A stretch of 59,185 nt of DNA from an uncultured Eubacteriales bacterium (GCA_900319935.1 ONQJ01000001.1:1-59185); one strand, 5' to 3'. Counted from the first letter of the stretch, positions 39,813 to 46,711 are shown. The notes: generated by a model not told the origin, from the letters alone. Translations and numbers: made by a program.

Positions 39813-40007
39813 TCAAAACACGAGATCCGTGTAGACCTCGGCGTCGCGCTTGAGATAGCAATAGCGGTTCGCGTCGGCGAAGTTCTGGCACTCGTACTTT
39901 TTCTGGCTGCGGTCGTACTCGCCGCGGATCCAGACCTGGGACTCCTTCGGGTTCTCGATCGGCTTCTTCGTGAAAAAGTCGCCTTGATGCAGCTCGGCGA
40001 TTTTCAT
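39813..40007 (-). CDS. First gene of the leftward early operon
   Basis: 64 residues: MKIAELHQGDFFTKKPIENP then SQVWIRGEYDRSQKKYECQNFADANRYCYL. Small beta-rich protein; similar ones open early operons in Firmicutes phages. AAAGGAG lies 8 nt before ATG 40007. Its leader of about 180 nt includes the ATCACGAGAACA motif shared with parA and the 38759 gene. Confidence 0.7.
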   Translation of the reverse strand: MKIAELHQGDFFTKKPIENPKESQVWIRGEYDRSQKKYECQNFADANRYCYLKRDAEVYTDLVF

Positions 40008-40021
40008 GTTCTTCTCTCCTT

Positions 40022-40033
40022 TGTTCTCGTGAT
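40022..40033 (-). promoter_or_regulatory. ATCACGAGAACA motif in the early leader
   Basis: Same 12-mer as at 38759-38770 and, read on the plus strand, 37419-37430. Lies just before the ribosome binding site of the 40007 gene. Confidence 0.65.
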
Positions 40034-40172
40034 ATGCTCGTCTCTCTTCCGCTCCGGGACGGCGCCGTTCGGTCGCGCCGATTACATCGCCCGTAAACCG
40101 AGACGAAAACCCGGAACAAGAAGAGAAAAGGATGGAACCCGGCAAGGTGAGCAGTCTCGCCGGTGGCAAACA

Positions 40173-40185
40173 CCCCAAAACGGGG
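40173..40185. promoter_or_regulatory. Operator O1, CCCC-N5-GGGG
   Basis: CCCCAAAACGGGG, just downstream of the early promoter -10. Confidence 0.7.
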
Positions 40186-40194
40186 AGTGTCTGA

Positions 40195-40224
40195 ATAATA
40201 CGCCCTGAAACGGGGAGTTGTCAA
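40195..40224 (-). promoter_or_regulatory. Leftward early (lytic) promoter
   Basis: TTGACA (40219-40224), 18-bp spacer, TATTAT (40195-40200), minus strand. Operator O2 occupies the spacer, so repressor binding would block RNA polymerase directly. Confidence 0.8.
40203..40215. promoter_or_regulatory. Operator O2, CCCT-N5-GGGG
   Basis: CCCTGAAACGGGG inside the spacer of the early promoter. Confidence 0.7.
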
Positions 40225-40243
40225 GCAGGTTTACAATAATTTT

Positions 40244-40256
40244 CCCCGATTTGGGG
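40244..40256. promoter_or_regulatory. Operator O3, CCCC-N5-GGGG
   Basis: CCCCGATTTGGGG, between the two divergent promoters and just upstream of the repressor promoter -35. Confidence 0.7.
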
Positions 40257-40262
40257 ATTGTG

Positions 40263-40292
40263 TTGAAAACACATCCTCTTAATTTGTATAAT
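40263..40292 (+). promoter_or_regulatory. Repressor maintenance promoter
   Basis: TTGAAA (40263-40268), 18-bp spacer, TATAAT (40287-40292), plus strand, 21 bp before the repressor start. Confidence 0.7.
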
Positions 40293-40313
40293 TCAAACAA
40301 GGCGGTGGTAAAT

Positions 40314-40637
40314 GTGAACAAGATCAGAGATTTGCGTCAAAATGCGGGCATGAAACAGTCCGACCTTGCGAAAATCCTGAATTGCGCGCCGACCGCAGTT
40401 TCAAAATATGAGCTCGGCCAGCTCGATCTCAGCTCAGCCACGATCGGCCGACTCTGCGACGTCTTTGGCTGCACCGCCGACTATTTGCTCGGGCGCTCGG
40501 AGCTTCCGACGCCGGAGATCTCCGACGAGGAGGCTCGGCTCCTGCAGGCGTTTCGCCGCGCCGACGGCCGCGCCCGCGACATGGTCGAGCTCGCTCTCTC
40601 GCCGTTTTCGCAAGATACGTCGAGCGAGACGGCATGA
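40314..40637 (+). CDS. CI-like phage repressor, short form
   Basis: 107 residues from GTG 40314 (MNKIRDLRQNAGMKQSDLAK) with AAGGCGGTGG upstream. The XRE HTH spans residues 4-60 (ILNCAPTAVSKYELGQLDL, GCTADYLLGR). A short helical tail (DEEARLLQAFRRADGRARDM) follows, with no LexA-type peptidase. Loss of repression therefore cannot go by RecA-stimulated autocleavage. Adjacent operators and divergent promoters identify it as the lysogeny repressor. Confidence 0.88.
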   Translation: MNKIRDLRQNAGMKQSDLAKILNCAPTAVSKYELGQLDLSSATIGRLCDVFGCTADYLLGRSELPTPEISDEEARLLQAFRRADGRARDMVELALSPFSQDTSSETA

Positions 40638-40652
40638 TCTATCTGATAAAAT

Positions 40653-40677
40653 AAGCGTGCCCAAATAGGGCACGCTT
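40653..40677 (+). terminator. Terminator after the repressor gene
   Basis: AAGCGTGCCC with GGGCACGCTT around 5 nt. The T tract is short, so read-through to the moron and integrase is possible. Confidence 0.65.
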
Positions 40678-40690
40678 TGAGGTTGTAGCT

Positions 40691-41389
40691 ATGAAAATCG
40701 GAAAAATCATCCTCGGCGTTTTTGCCGGGCTCGTGGTCCTCGTGATGATCTCCAGCGCTGCGAACATGCGCGCCGGCACGACCAGGATCAACGCCACCGC
40801 AAAGCCGGAGCCGACCGGCCCTGTTACCGTCACGGCTCTGCTGCGCGAGACGCAGCGGATCCTTGACGAGAACTTTCCGAACGGGAACTGGATCGACTAC
40901 GATCCCGAGACGGCAGCCGTGCAGATCTATCTGTATAACAACGCCTTCACCGTCGACGCGCTCAACGCCGCCCTGCAGGATATGAAATACCTCAACAAAT
41001 GGAACGCGACGCTGCAGCAGCTCGTCGAGCTCGAAGGCGAAGTCCGCGCCCGCTTTTCGGAGTACGGACACCCGGAGCTGACGACCTCGATCAGCCTCGT
41101 TAATCCGGAAGATCTCTCGCAGATCTTCGCCACCGTCGCCGGCGGCGCCGTTATCTTCGACCTGGTCGACGCCACGCCGCCCGGCGAGCTGATCGTCTTC
41201 GGCACGGAGCAGACGCGCACGGTGCCGGGCGTCCGTTCCTTCGTGCTGAACATCAACTCGCACAAATACCACAAGCCGACCTGCGGCAGCGTCGGCGAGA
41301 TCTCGCCGGAGCATCGGCGGGACTATACCGGCACCGTCGAGGAAGTCGAGGCGATGGGCTACGAGCCCTGCGGTCTTTGCGGAGGTTGA
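40691..41389 (+). CDS. Membrane-anchored moron with Cys-rich C-terminal motif
   Basis: 232 residues. An N-terminal membrane anchor (IGKIILGVFAGLVVLVMIS) is followed by an external or periplasm-facing-type domain (about 45-185), with no known family. The C-terminus carries NSHKYHKPTCGSVGEI then GYEPCGLCGG. This His/Cys pattern recurs at the ends of some nuclease and ComEC-type proteins and resembles a metal-binding Ada-like knuckle. Located between repressor and integrase and co-oriented, so expressed in the lysogen. A superinfection exclusion or surface role is possible. Confidence 0.7.
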   Translation: MKIGKIILGVFAGLVVLVMISSAANMRAGTTRINATAKPEPTGPVTVTALLRETQRILDENFPNGNWIDYDPETAAVQIYLYNNAFTVDALNAALQDMKYLNKWNATLQQLVELEGEVRARFSEYGHPELTTSISLVNPEDLSQIFATVAGGAVIFDLVDATPPGELIVFGTEQTRTVPGVRSFVLNINSHKYHKPTCGSVGEISPEHRRDYTGTVEEVEAMGYEPCGLCGG

Positions 41390-41392
41390 GCC

Positions 41393-42562
41393 ATGCCAAG
41401 AAAAGCCCAGACAAAGCACGGCCCGGAGGGCCGGTATTATCGCAAGCGGCTGCCGAAGCCCGGCGGCGGCTGGATCGACGTCTACGGCAAGACGCTGACG
41501 GAGCTGGCCGAGAAGGTCACGCTCAAACAAAACGAGCTCGCCGCGGCCGACGCGGCGCCGAAGGATCAGCTCTATGTTTTCGAGTATGCCGCCGGCTTTT
41601 ATGCCCGGCGCGCACCGCACCTGAGCGCGGAGCGCCGGAAGGTCTATCAATATCAGATCAACAAGGTGATCTGCCCGGTGATCGGCGGGAAGCTGATCCG
41701 GGAGATCACGCGGGACGACCTCGAGGACGTCCTGGCCACGCGCGCGCACCTGAGCCGCCGATCGCAGAAAGAGACGGTGCAGATCCTCAAACAGATCTTC
41801 GAGGCCGCCGAGGACGCCGGCGCCGTCCCGCGGGATCCGTCCCGCAAGCTCGAGGCGCACGGAGATCCGCCGCCGAAAAAGAACGCGCTGACGGAGCCCC
41901 AGGAGGAGCAGCTGCTCGCGGCCGTGCGCGGCTTAAAGATTGAGCCCTTTGTCATGCTCGGGCTTTTTACCGGCATGCGCCGCGGCGAGATCTGCGGCCT
42001 GCGCTGGGACTGCGTGGACCTGAACGAAAAGGCGCCCTGCATCCACGTGCGCCGTGCCTGCCGCTGGCCCGACAAGATCCGCCCGGTCGTCAGCGACAAG
42101 CTGAAAAGCCCCTCGGCATATCGCAGCATCCCGATCCCGAAACAGCTGCAGAACTATCTGCAGGCCGTGAGGGACGCGCAGGAGGGCACGGACGCGCAGA
42201 TCGCCCGCCGGTATGTATTCTGCAACGCCGACGGCTCTCCCGTCAGTTACAGCACGCTGCGGCGCCGCTGGGACTGCGTCAGGCGGCGCAGCACGGCCTC
42301 GGGCCGAGAGCTGGGCGAGAAGATCCGCAACCGCCGGATCTGGATCACGCTCGACTTCACGCCCACGCCGCACCTGCTGCGGCATACTTACATCACGCGC
42401 CTGATCCTCGGCGGCGCGGATCTCAAGCGCGTGCAGTATCTCGCCGGCCACGCCGACTCGAAGATCACGCTGGAGATCTACACGAGCCTCCAGGGCAACG
42501 CGCCGGAGGACATGATCGACAAGATCTGGGAGATCTTCGACGCCTCCGACGACGCGGAATAG
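41393..42562 (+). CDS. int: Tyrosine integrase
   Basis: 389 residues. The N-terminal arm-binding part (RYYRKRLPKPGGGWIDVYGKT) is followed by a SAM-like core-binding domain (about 60-165). The catalytic domain has R196 in TGMRRGEICGLRW, H327 and R330 in HLLRHTYIT, H353 in AGHADSK, and the nucleophile Y363 in TLEIYTSL. Acts on the tRNA-Pro core. Its stop codon overlaps the right arm repeats; attR is 172 bp beyond. Starts 3 bp after the moron stop. Confidence 0.95.
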   Translation: MPRKAQTKHGPEGRYYRKRLPKPGGGWIDVYGKTLTELAEKVTLKQNELAAADAAPKDQLYVFEYAAGFYARRAPHLSAERRKVYQYQINKVICPVIGGKLIREITRDDLEDVLATRAHLSRRSQKETVQILKQIFEAAEDAGAVPRDPSRKLEAHGDPPPKKNALTEPQEEQLLAAVRGLKIEPFVMLGLFTGMRRGEICGLRWDCVDLNEKAPCIHVRRACRWPDKIRPVVSDKLKSPSAYRSIPIPKQLQNYLQAVRDAQEGTDAQIARRYVFCNADGSPVSYSTLRRRWDCVRRRSTASGRELGEKIRNRRIWITLDFTPTPHLLRHTYITRLILGGADLKRVQYLAGHADSKITLEIYTSLQGNAPEDMIDKIWEIFDASDDAE

Positions 42563-42604
42563 TTACCCCCTGATTACCCCTTGCGCCTTCGGTTTACCCC
42601 TTTT
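42561..42604 (+). repeat. Right arm-type sites (TTACCCC triplet)
   Basis: AGTTACCCCCTGATTACCCC, then TTTACCCCTTTT, three copies with similar spacing to 9391-9415. Proposed integrase arm-binding sites. Confidence 0.6.
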
Positions 42605-42734
42605 CGGCATTGTTTTTCTTTCCTCGTGCGGCGCGTCTTTTCCCCGTGCGGTAATACAGAAAAGCGCGGGATTTCAACGAAAACGCCGCTTCCGGCTGCG
42701 CCGCAGCGTGTTTGAGTTCTCCCCGCCCGGCGAT

Positions 42735-42779
42735 TTCGGGACCAAGAGGCCCGGAGTTCAAATCTCCGCACTCCGACCA
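42735..42779 (+). repeat. attR core, 45 bp
   Basis: Exact copy of 9277-9321. Only the 3' part of tRNA-Pro is present, followed by the native chromosomal terminator. Confidence 0.93.
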
Positions 42780-42823
42780 AAAGAACGGCAGAGGGTTTTC
42801 CCTCTGCCGTTCTTTTCATCCGG
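42746..42823 (+). repeat. 78-bp direct repeat, copy 1 (tRNA-Pro tail plus terminator)
   Basis: Runs from the variable loop of the tRNA-Pro remnant through CCA and the native terminator (AAGAACGGCAGAGGG stem). Identical to 42998-43075. Confidence 0.92.
42780..42816 (+). terminator. Native tRNA-Pro terminator displaced by the prophage
   Basis: AAAGAACGGCAGAGGG, loop TTTT, exact complement, TTTT tail. Confidence 0.85.
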
Positions 42824-42997
42824 TGAGCGATCTTTGGTTTGCGGGTCTCTTGTCGAACCAAGCGCAGCTTGGTTCGGGAAAAGCGGCTTTGCGCCGCCGG
42901 GGGCGGATGCAGCAAAGCTGCTTTTTCCGCAGCCGCGCCGCTTTGCGGGCCGAGGCTTTATGCCGAAGCACGCAAACGGCATCTGCGGCAAGGCGGG
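42824..42997. other. Spacer between the two 78-bp repeats
   Basis: 174 bp with several GC-rich inverted repeats (CGAACCAAGCGCAGCTTGGTTCG; AAGCGGCTTTGCGCCGC) and no credible gene. Confidence 0.6.
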
Positions 42998-43075
42998 GAG
43001 GCCCGGAGTTCAAATCTCCGCACTCCGACCAAAAGAACGGCAGAGGGTTTTCCCTCTGCCGTTCTTTTCATCCGG
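42998..43075 (+). repeat. 78-bp direct repeat, copy 2
   Basis: Perfect duplicate of 42746-42823, 252 bp downstream, on the chromosomal side of attR. Includes 34 bp of the att core, so it could act as a secondary att site. Confidence 0.92.
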
Positions 43076-43087
43076 GGGCTTGTGCTT

Positions 43088-43663
43088 TTATTTCAGCTTT
43101 TCCAGCAGCGCCATCAGCGCGTTGTGACGGTGGCTGATCGCGTTCTTCTCCTCCGGCGGGAGCTGCGCCATCGTGCAGCCGCGCTCCGGCAGATAGAACA
43201 GCGAGTCGTAGCCGAAGCCGTTCTCCCCAGCCTCGGCGCGGGCGATCTTGCCGTAAACGAAGCCCTCCGCCGCGGTCAGGGAGCCGTCGGGGCGGACGAG
43301 CGCCATCGAGCAGGTGAAGTGCGCCGCGCGGTCGTCGATGTTCTCCATCTCCCGCAGCAGCCTGCGGCGGTTGGCCGCGTCGTTGCCGTGCTCGCCGGCA
43401 AAACGCGCGGAATAGATTCCCGGCGCGCCGCCGAGCGCGTCCACGCACAGGCCGCTGTCGTCGGCCAGCGCGCAGCAGCCGGAGATCTCCGCGATCTCGC
43501 GCGCCTTCTTTGCCGCGTTCTCGGCAAAGCTCGCGCCGTCCTCCACGGTCTCGTGTGCGATCCCGGCCTCGCGCAGCGAAAGGATCTGCTCGAAAGCGCC
43601 GCCGAGGATGGCCCGGATCTCCTCAAGCTTGTGGGCGTTGTTGGATGCGATGATCAGCTTCAT
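43088..43663 (-). CDS. rdgB: dITP/XTP pyrophosphatase, RdgB/HAM1 family
   Basis: 191 residues from ATG 43663 (MKLIIASNNAHKLEEI), chosen for its GGGAGAAAAG site over ATG 43678. Removes non-canonical purine nucleotides such as ITP and XTP from the pool. The motifs SNNAHKLEEI, ALADDSGLCVDALGG, PGIYSARFAG and GFGYDSLFYLP are all in place. Normal length. Lies between the duplicated tRNA-Pro tail and tRNA-Gly. Confidence 0.95.
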   Translation of the reverse strand: MKLIIASNNAHKLEEIRAILGGAFEQILSLREAGIAHETVEDGASFAENAAKKAREIAEISGCCALADDSGLCVDALGGAPGIYSARFAGEHGNDAANRRRLLREMENIDDRAAHFTCSMALVRPDGSLTAAEGFVYGKIARAEAGENGFGYDSLFYLPERGCTMAQLPPEEKNAISHRHNALMALLEKLK

Positions 43664-43717
43664 GCTCTTTTCTCCCATAGATGATCACAGCCCCATCCTT
43701 CGGGATGAGGCTGATGG

Positions 43718-43791
43718 TGGAGCGGATGATGGGAGTCGAACCCACCTTACCGGCTTGGGAAGCCGAAGTTCTACCGATGAACTACATCCGC
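43718..43791 (-). tRNA. tRNA-Gly (CCC)
   Basis: 74 nt with encoded CCA. The acceptor GCGGATG pairs with CATCCGC, and the anticodon loop TTCCCAA gives CCC. T-arm GTGGGTTCGACTCCCAT. The rdgB gene follows 55 bp downstream and may be cotranscribed. Confidence 0.95.
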
Positions 43792-43801
43792 GCGTATGAG
43801 C

Positions 43802-43830
43802 AGTATAGCATCCGGAGCGCAAAAATTCAA
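43802..43830 (-). promoter_or_regulatory. Promoter of tRNA-Gly
   Basis: TTGAAT (43825-43830), 17-bp spacer, TATACT (43802-43807), minus strand, ending 11 bp before the tRNA. Confidence 0.7.
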
Positions 43831-43859
43831 CTGTTATTTTTCCGCTTTTTCCGATGAAT

Positions 43860-43917
43860 AACGCGCGCACGCTTCCGCCCGGAAAGACCGGCGAGGAAAA
43901 CCGTGCGCGCGTTTTTT
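43860..43917. terminator. Terminator after the GH25 gene
   Basis: AACGCGCGCAC pairs with GTGCGCGCGTT. T6 on the plus strand, weak T tract on the minus strand; it overlaps the GH25 stop codon. Confidence 0.6.
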
Positions 43918-44827
43918 ACGGCTGAGGCGACGCCTCGGGCTCGGGCGTAGGCTCGGGCCGCTTGATGAACATCAGATTCAGATCGACCGGACCTTCGATG
44001 CCCGCGACCTCGCCCTCCTGCGAATACTGCCAGATGTTGCCCGCGTAGTAAAAGCCCGGATAGTCCGTCTCCCAGTCCGCAAGCCAGAGCGTGCAGTCCC
44101 TCAGGCGGCCGAGATCGATGCTGTAATAGCCGAGCTGACGTGTGAAATAGATGCCCGCCTCATAGCCCGCGGCGCGGATCGTCTCGCAGAAGGCCACGCC
44201 GCAGTCGCCGATGATGCTCGGATCCAGCCCGTTGGTGCGGGCCTCCGGCGCGCCCTCGGGGATCTCCCAGTCGTACATGATCGGAAGCGCGATCTGATAG
44301 CCTTCGACCTGCCCGAGGACGTATTTGGCCTCTTCGATCGCCTCGGCGACGTTGATCGCCTGCGAGTAGAAATACACGCCGACGTCCAGACCCGCCTTCG
44401 CCGCCTCTTCCATGTTCCGGCGGAACCACGGATCTTCATACAGGCCGCCCTGCGACCAGCCGCGATAGCCGGATCGGATATACGCAAATTTCACGCCGGC
44501 GTCGGCGACCTGTTTCCAGTCGATCTCCCACTGGTGCTCGGCCACGTCGACGCCGAGGACCGTGTCATAGGCGTCGCCTGTATAGACGACCTTGCCGTCG
44601 ACGGTCACGAAATCTTCTTTTTTCAGGCTGCTGACCTCAAGTCCCTCGATCGGCGTGATCCACACGTCGTTGAAGCCGTCGTTGACCAGCACCTGGCCCT
44701 CGTGCGGGTCGCGCGGCTCCTCCGTTTCCTTCGGTCCGCGCAGCTTGATCACAACGACGCCGAGCGCCGCCGCCAGCAGCAGTATGATCAGCAGCAGGCC
44801 CTTGCCGCGGCTGTTTCTTCTTCGCAT
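43916..44827 (-). CDS. Membrane-anchored GH25 lysozyme
   Basis: 303 residues from ATG 44827, preceded by AGGTGA. A basic N-terminus and a membrane anchor (KGLLLIILLLAAALGVVVI) precede a linker. The GH25 domain runs from about 110: GVDVAEHQWEIDWKQVADAGVKFAYIRSGY, LPIMYDWEIPEG with the catalytic D-x-E, and LADWETDYPGFYYAGNIWQYS. A Pro-rich tail closes it. Cleaves peptidoglycan outside the cell; probable role in wall remodelling. Intact, unlike the phage GH25 remnant. Confidence 0.92.
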   Translation of the reverse strand: MRRRNSRGKGLLLIILLLAAALGVVVIKLRGPKETEEPRDPHEGQVLVNDGFNDVWITPIEGLEVSSLKKEDFVTVDGKVVYTGDAYDTVLGVDVAEHQWEIDWKQVADAGVKFAYIRSGYRGWSQGGLYEDPWFRRNMEEAAKAGLDVGVYFYSQAINVAEAIEEAKYVLGQVEGYQIALPIMYDWEIPEGAPEARTNGLDPSIIGDCGVAFCETIRAAGYEAGIYFTRQLGYYSIDLGRLRDCTLWLADWETDYPGFYYAGNIWQYSQEGEVAGIEGPVDLNLMFIKRPEPTPEPEASPQP

Positions 44828-44857
44828 TCGATCACCTGTCTCTCTTTGATCTGCTCT

Positions 44858-44886
44858 ATCATAGCATACCCCAAAAGCGATTGCAA
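44858..44886 (-). promoter_or_regulatory. Promoter of the GH25 gene
   Basis: TTGCAA (44881-44886), 17-bp spacer, TATGAT (44858-44863), minus strand. Confidence 0.6.
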
Positions 44887-44945
44887 ATGACAAAAAAGCC
44901 ATCGGCCGCTTCTTGATAATTCTTCAGAAAGAGGAAAAATATTTA

Positions 44946-44974
44946 TTGACAAATAAAGCTGTATTTGCTATTAT
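44946..44974 (+). promoter_or_regulatory. Promoter of tRNA-Thr/tRNA-Tyr
   Basis: TTGACA (44946-44951), 17-bp spacer, TATTAT (44969-44974), plus strand, 27 bp before tRNA-Thr. Confidence 0.8.
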
Positions 44975-45001
44975 AAGCGGGCTGACGGGCTGAACGGATA
45001 T

Positions 45002-45077
45002 GCTGGTGTAGCTCAGCAGGTAGAGCAGCTGATTTGTAATCAGCAGGTCGGGGGTTCGAATCCGTCCACCAGCTCCA
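45002..45077 (+). tRNA. tRNA-Thr (TGT)
   Basis: 76 nt. The acceptor GCTGGTG pairs with CACCAGC, and the anticodon loop is TTTGTAA. CCA encoded. 23 bp before tRNA-Tyr; cotranscribed. Confidence 0.96.
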
Positions 45078-45100
45078 CCTGACAGTCAGCAGCCGAATAT

Positions 45101-45185
45101 GGGGGAATTCCCGAGTGGCCAAAGGGGACAGACTGTAAATCTGCTGGCAATGCCTTCGGTGGTTCGAATCCACCTTCCCCCACCA
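45101..45185 (+). tRNA. tRNA-Tyr (GTA)
   Basis: 85-nt class II tRNA with long variable arm. The acceptor GGGGGAA pairs with TTCCCCC, and the anticodon loop CTGTAAA gives GTA. CCA encoded. Followed by a terminator and two decayed copies of its T-arm/acceptor end. Confidence 0.95.
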
Positions 45186-45224
45186 AGCAAAAGCACCATC
45201 CTTATGGGATGGTGCTTTTGCTTG
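45186..45224 (+). terminator. Terminator after tRNA-Tyr, unit 1
   Basis: AGCAAAAGCACCATCC with GGATGGTGCTTTTGCT around TTATG. A similar hairpin with compensating base changes follows copy 2 at 45343-45381. Confidence 0.85.
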
Positions 45225-45243
45225 GTATGGGTTTTTGTGAAGT

Positions 45244-45331
45244 GTGGATTCGAAGGGGAGGCGTGTCAGAAAACGTGCCGGGGGCACGTTTTCCCGCCGA
45301 CCTGGCCCGCCCGCAGGCGGGCGAATCCACC
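45244..45331 (+). repeat. 88-bp palindromic element at a tRNA-Tyr tail, copy 1
   Basis: Starts GTGGATTCGAA and ends GCGAATCCACC, matching the tRNA-Tyr T-arm, with inner palindromes (AACGTGCCGGGGGCACGTT; GCCCGCCCGCAGGCGGGC). It is followed by CTTCCCCCACCA, an exact copy of the tRNA-Tyr 3' end. Confidence 0.85.
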
Positions 45332-45342
45332 TTCCCCCACCA

Positions 45343-45381
45343 AACACAAGACCCATCCATCAGGATGGGTCTTGTGTTTGG
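45343..45381 (+). terminator. Terminator unit 2 after the tRNA-Tyr tail copy
   Basis: AACACAAGACCCATCC with GGATGGGTCTTGTGTT around 4 nt. The stem sequence differs from unit 1 but base pairing is kept. Confidence 0.8.
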
Positions 45382-45399
45382 TATGGGCCTTTGTGAAGC

Positions 45400-45487
45400 G
45401 TGGATTCGAAGCCGAGCGGGAGTGAATGACATGCCGGCGGCATGTCAGAGCCGCGAGGTGGCCCGCCCGCAGGCGGGCGAATCCGCC
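45400..45487 (+). repeat. 88-bp palindromic element, copy 2
   Basis: Begins GTGGATTCGAAGCCGAGCGG and ends GCGAATCCGCC. Inner palindrome ATGCCGGCGGCAT; shares GCCCGCCCGCAGGCGGGC with copy 1. Followed by CTTCCCCCA without CCA completion. Confidence 0.85.
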
Positions 45488-45578
45488 TTCCCCCATAATA
45501 CTTTGAAACCAAAATGCTCATAAATGCTGATCGTGCAGCTAAAACAGTTTCTGATTCCGGTTTGTCAATTGATTCTGC

Positions 45579-45607
45579 TTGATTCAGAGTCAAAAATGGA
45601 CTAAAAT
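45579..45607 (+). promoter_or_regulatory. Promoter of the membrane protein gene
   Basis: TTGATT (45579-45584), 17-bp spacer, TAAAAT (45602-45607), plus strand. Confidence 0.5.
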
Positions 45608-45644
45608 AAATATATTGAAAACCGCGTATAATGGAGATCTATCA

Positions 45645-46472
45645 ATGACAGTTCCGATTTATAAGGGAAGAAAAGTCAATAAGGTTCTGTGCCTTTCCTT
45701 CCTGCTGGTTACCATGATCCTCTTTATGACGGCCGGCATTTTTGCTTTTCTGAAGAAATCCGCGGTCTGTGATACCTTCTGTATCCTTGCGCTGATCTCG
45801 GGAGCCTTTTCCCTGCTTTACGGGACGCTCTGGCTTATTTACGGTCTGAAGGAAAAGAAGACGGAACGGGAACTGAGCGAGTTTTTCGGCCGACAGAATA
45901 TGCCCGTGGATCCTGCCCGGCCGGATTATCGGGAATTCTTTCTGCCGGAAGAAAGACTTAAAGGAATGTCTCGAAAAAGATTTCGTTCAGTTCTTCGATG
46001 GACAGGGTTCGCAGCACTTGCGGCTTTTCTTCTGATTTGTGGGATCCAGCTTGCTGTCGGATCCTTGGTAAGTCCATTGCAGGTACTTTTTATCTTCCTC
46101 TTTTGCGCCCTGATCACGATTCCGGGCATTCTTGTCCAGTTGTACCTGTTTCTGAAATATGACTGTTCGGTTCCCTCTCGGATTCTGCTGTTTCCTGGAA
46201 AACTGATCATTGACGACACGGTTTTCCTTGCGGGAGAGATCCTCGAGATAAGGATTTCTCCGGATCGGATCATGAACTTCAATTCACCCGCTGTTTTTAG
46301 GGAGATGCTGATCCGAAAAGGAAAGCGCAGTATAAAGTACCGTTTCGATTATCGGGCGGGCAGGTCTTCCGCCGATCAACCATTCTGGGAAGAATACGAG
46401 CAATTCGTTGCCGCTCTTTCCGCTTGGGGCGCAGAAAACGCTGTGCCGGTTATTATCTCGTACATGGCCTGA
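45645..46472 (+). CDS. Four-helix membrane protein, hypothetical
   Basis: 275 residues from ATG 45645 with GGAG upstream. Two N-terminal membrane segments (VLCLSFLLVTMILFMTAGIF, ILALISGAFSLLYGTLWLIY) and two central ones (WTGFAALAAFLLICGIQLAV, VLFIFLFCALITIPGILVQL) flank soluble parts. The C-terminus resembles a YcxB/PH-like soluble domain by position only. The base composition is visibly less GC-rich than its neighbours, suggesting later acquisition. No family recognised. Confidence 0.75.
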   Translation: MTVPIYKGRKVNKVLCLSFLLVTMILFMTAGIFAFLKKSAVCDTFCILALISGAFSLLYGTLWLIYGLKEKKTERELSEFFGRQNMPVDPARPDYREFFLPEERLKGMSRKRFRSVLRWTGFAALAAFLLICGIQLAVGSLVSPLQVLFIFLFCALITIPGILVQLYLFLKYDCSVPSRILLFPGKLIIDDTVFLAGEILEIRISPDRIMNFNSPAVFREMLIRKGKRSIKYRFDYRAGRSSADQPFWEEYEQFVAALSAWGAENAVPVIISYMA

Positions 46473-46711
46473 TCTGATCTCTGCGCGCGCTTGCTATGGC
46501 AGCAAGACTCTGTTTTTGTTCAGCCCCTGACAGTAAAATGAATCGGGAAGGATCGTTCAAAGGCGATTTGCTTGATCTGCGTCGACAGGACGGCTTGAGG
46601 CGAAATACTCTTTGGAGACACCATTTGGTTCTGCACAGGCAAGTAACAGCGCCATCCGAAAGGATGGTGCTTTTCTTTTTCCCGCTCTTGTGATGCGGCG
46701 AGGGAAATGGT
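46473..46711. other. Intergenic region with terminator
   Basis: 239 bp without a supported gene. Contains the hairpin at 46649-46680 and an A/T-rich stretch before the helicase gene. Confidence 0.6.
46649..46680 (+). terminator. Terminator before the helicase gene
   Basis: GCGCCATCC with GGATGGTGC around GAAA, then TTTTCTTTTT. Confidence 0.8.

Larger units (their letters stand above)
9277..42779. mobile_element. Prophage (HK97-fold siphovirus type) in tRNA-Pro
   Basis: A 33.5-kb element bounded by identical 45-bp att repeats. It carries integrase, CI-like repressor with operators, replication genes, ParAB, terminase, portal, ClpP-like protease, HK97 capsid, connectors, tail tape measure, fibre, endolysin and holin. 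A tape measure gene and frameshifting tail chaperone with no sheath protein indicate a non-contractile tail. Core modules look intact. Two probable lesions (the GH25 remnant and the C6-run frameshift) do not affect essential genes. Rightward genes are only repressor, moron, integrase and one candidate RNA. Confidence 0.95.

Noticed and set aside
42707..43137. ORFs of about 140 codons over attR
   Set aside because: They read the att remnant and its 78-bp duplicate; no start signals.
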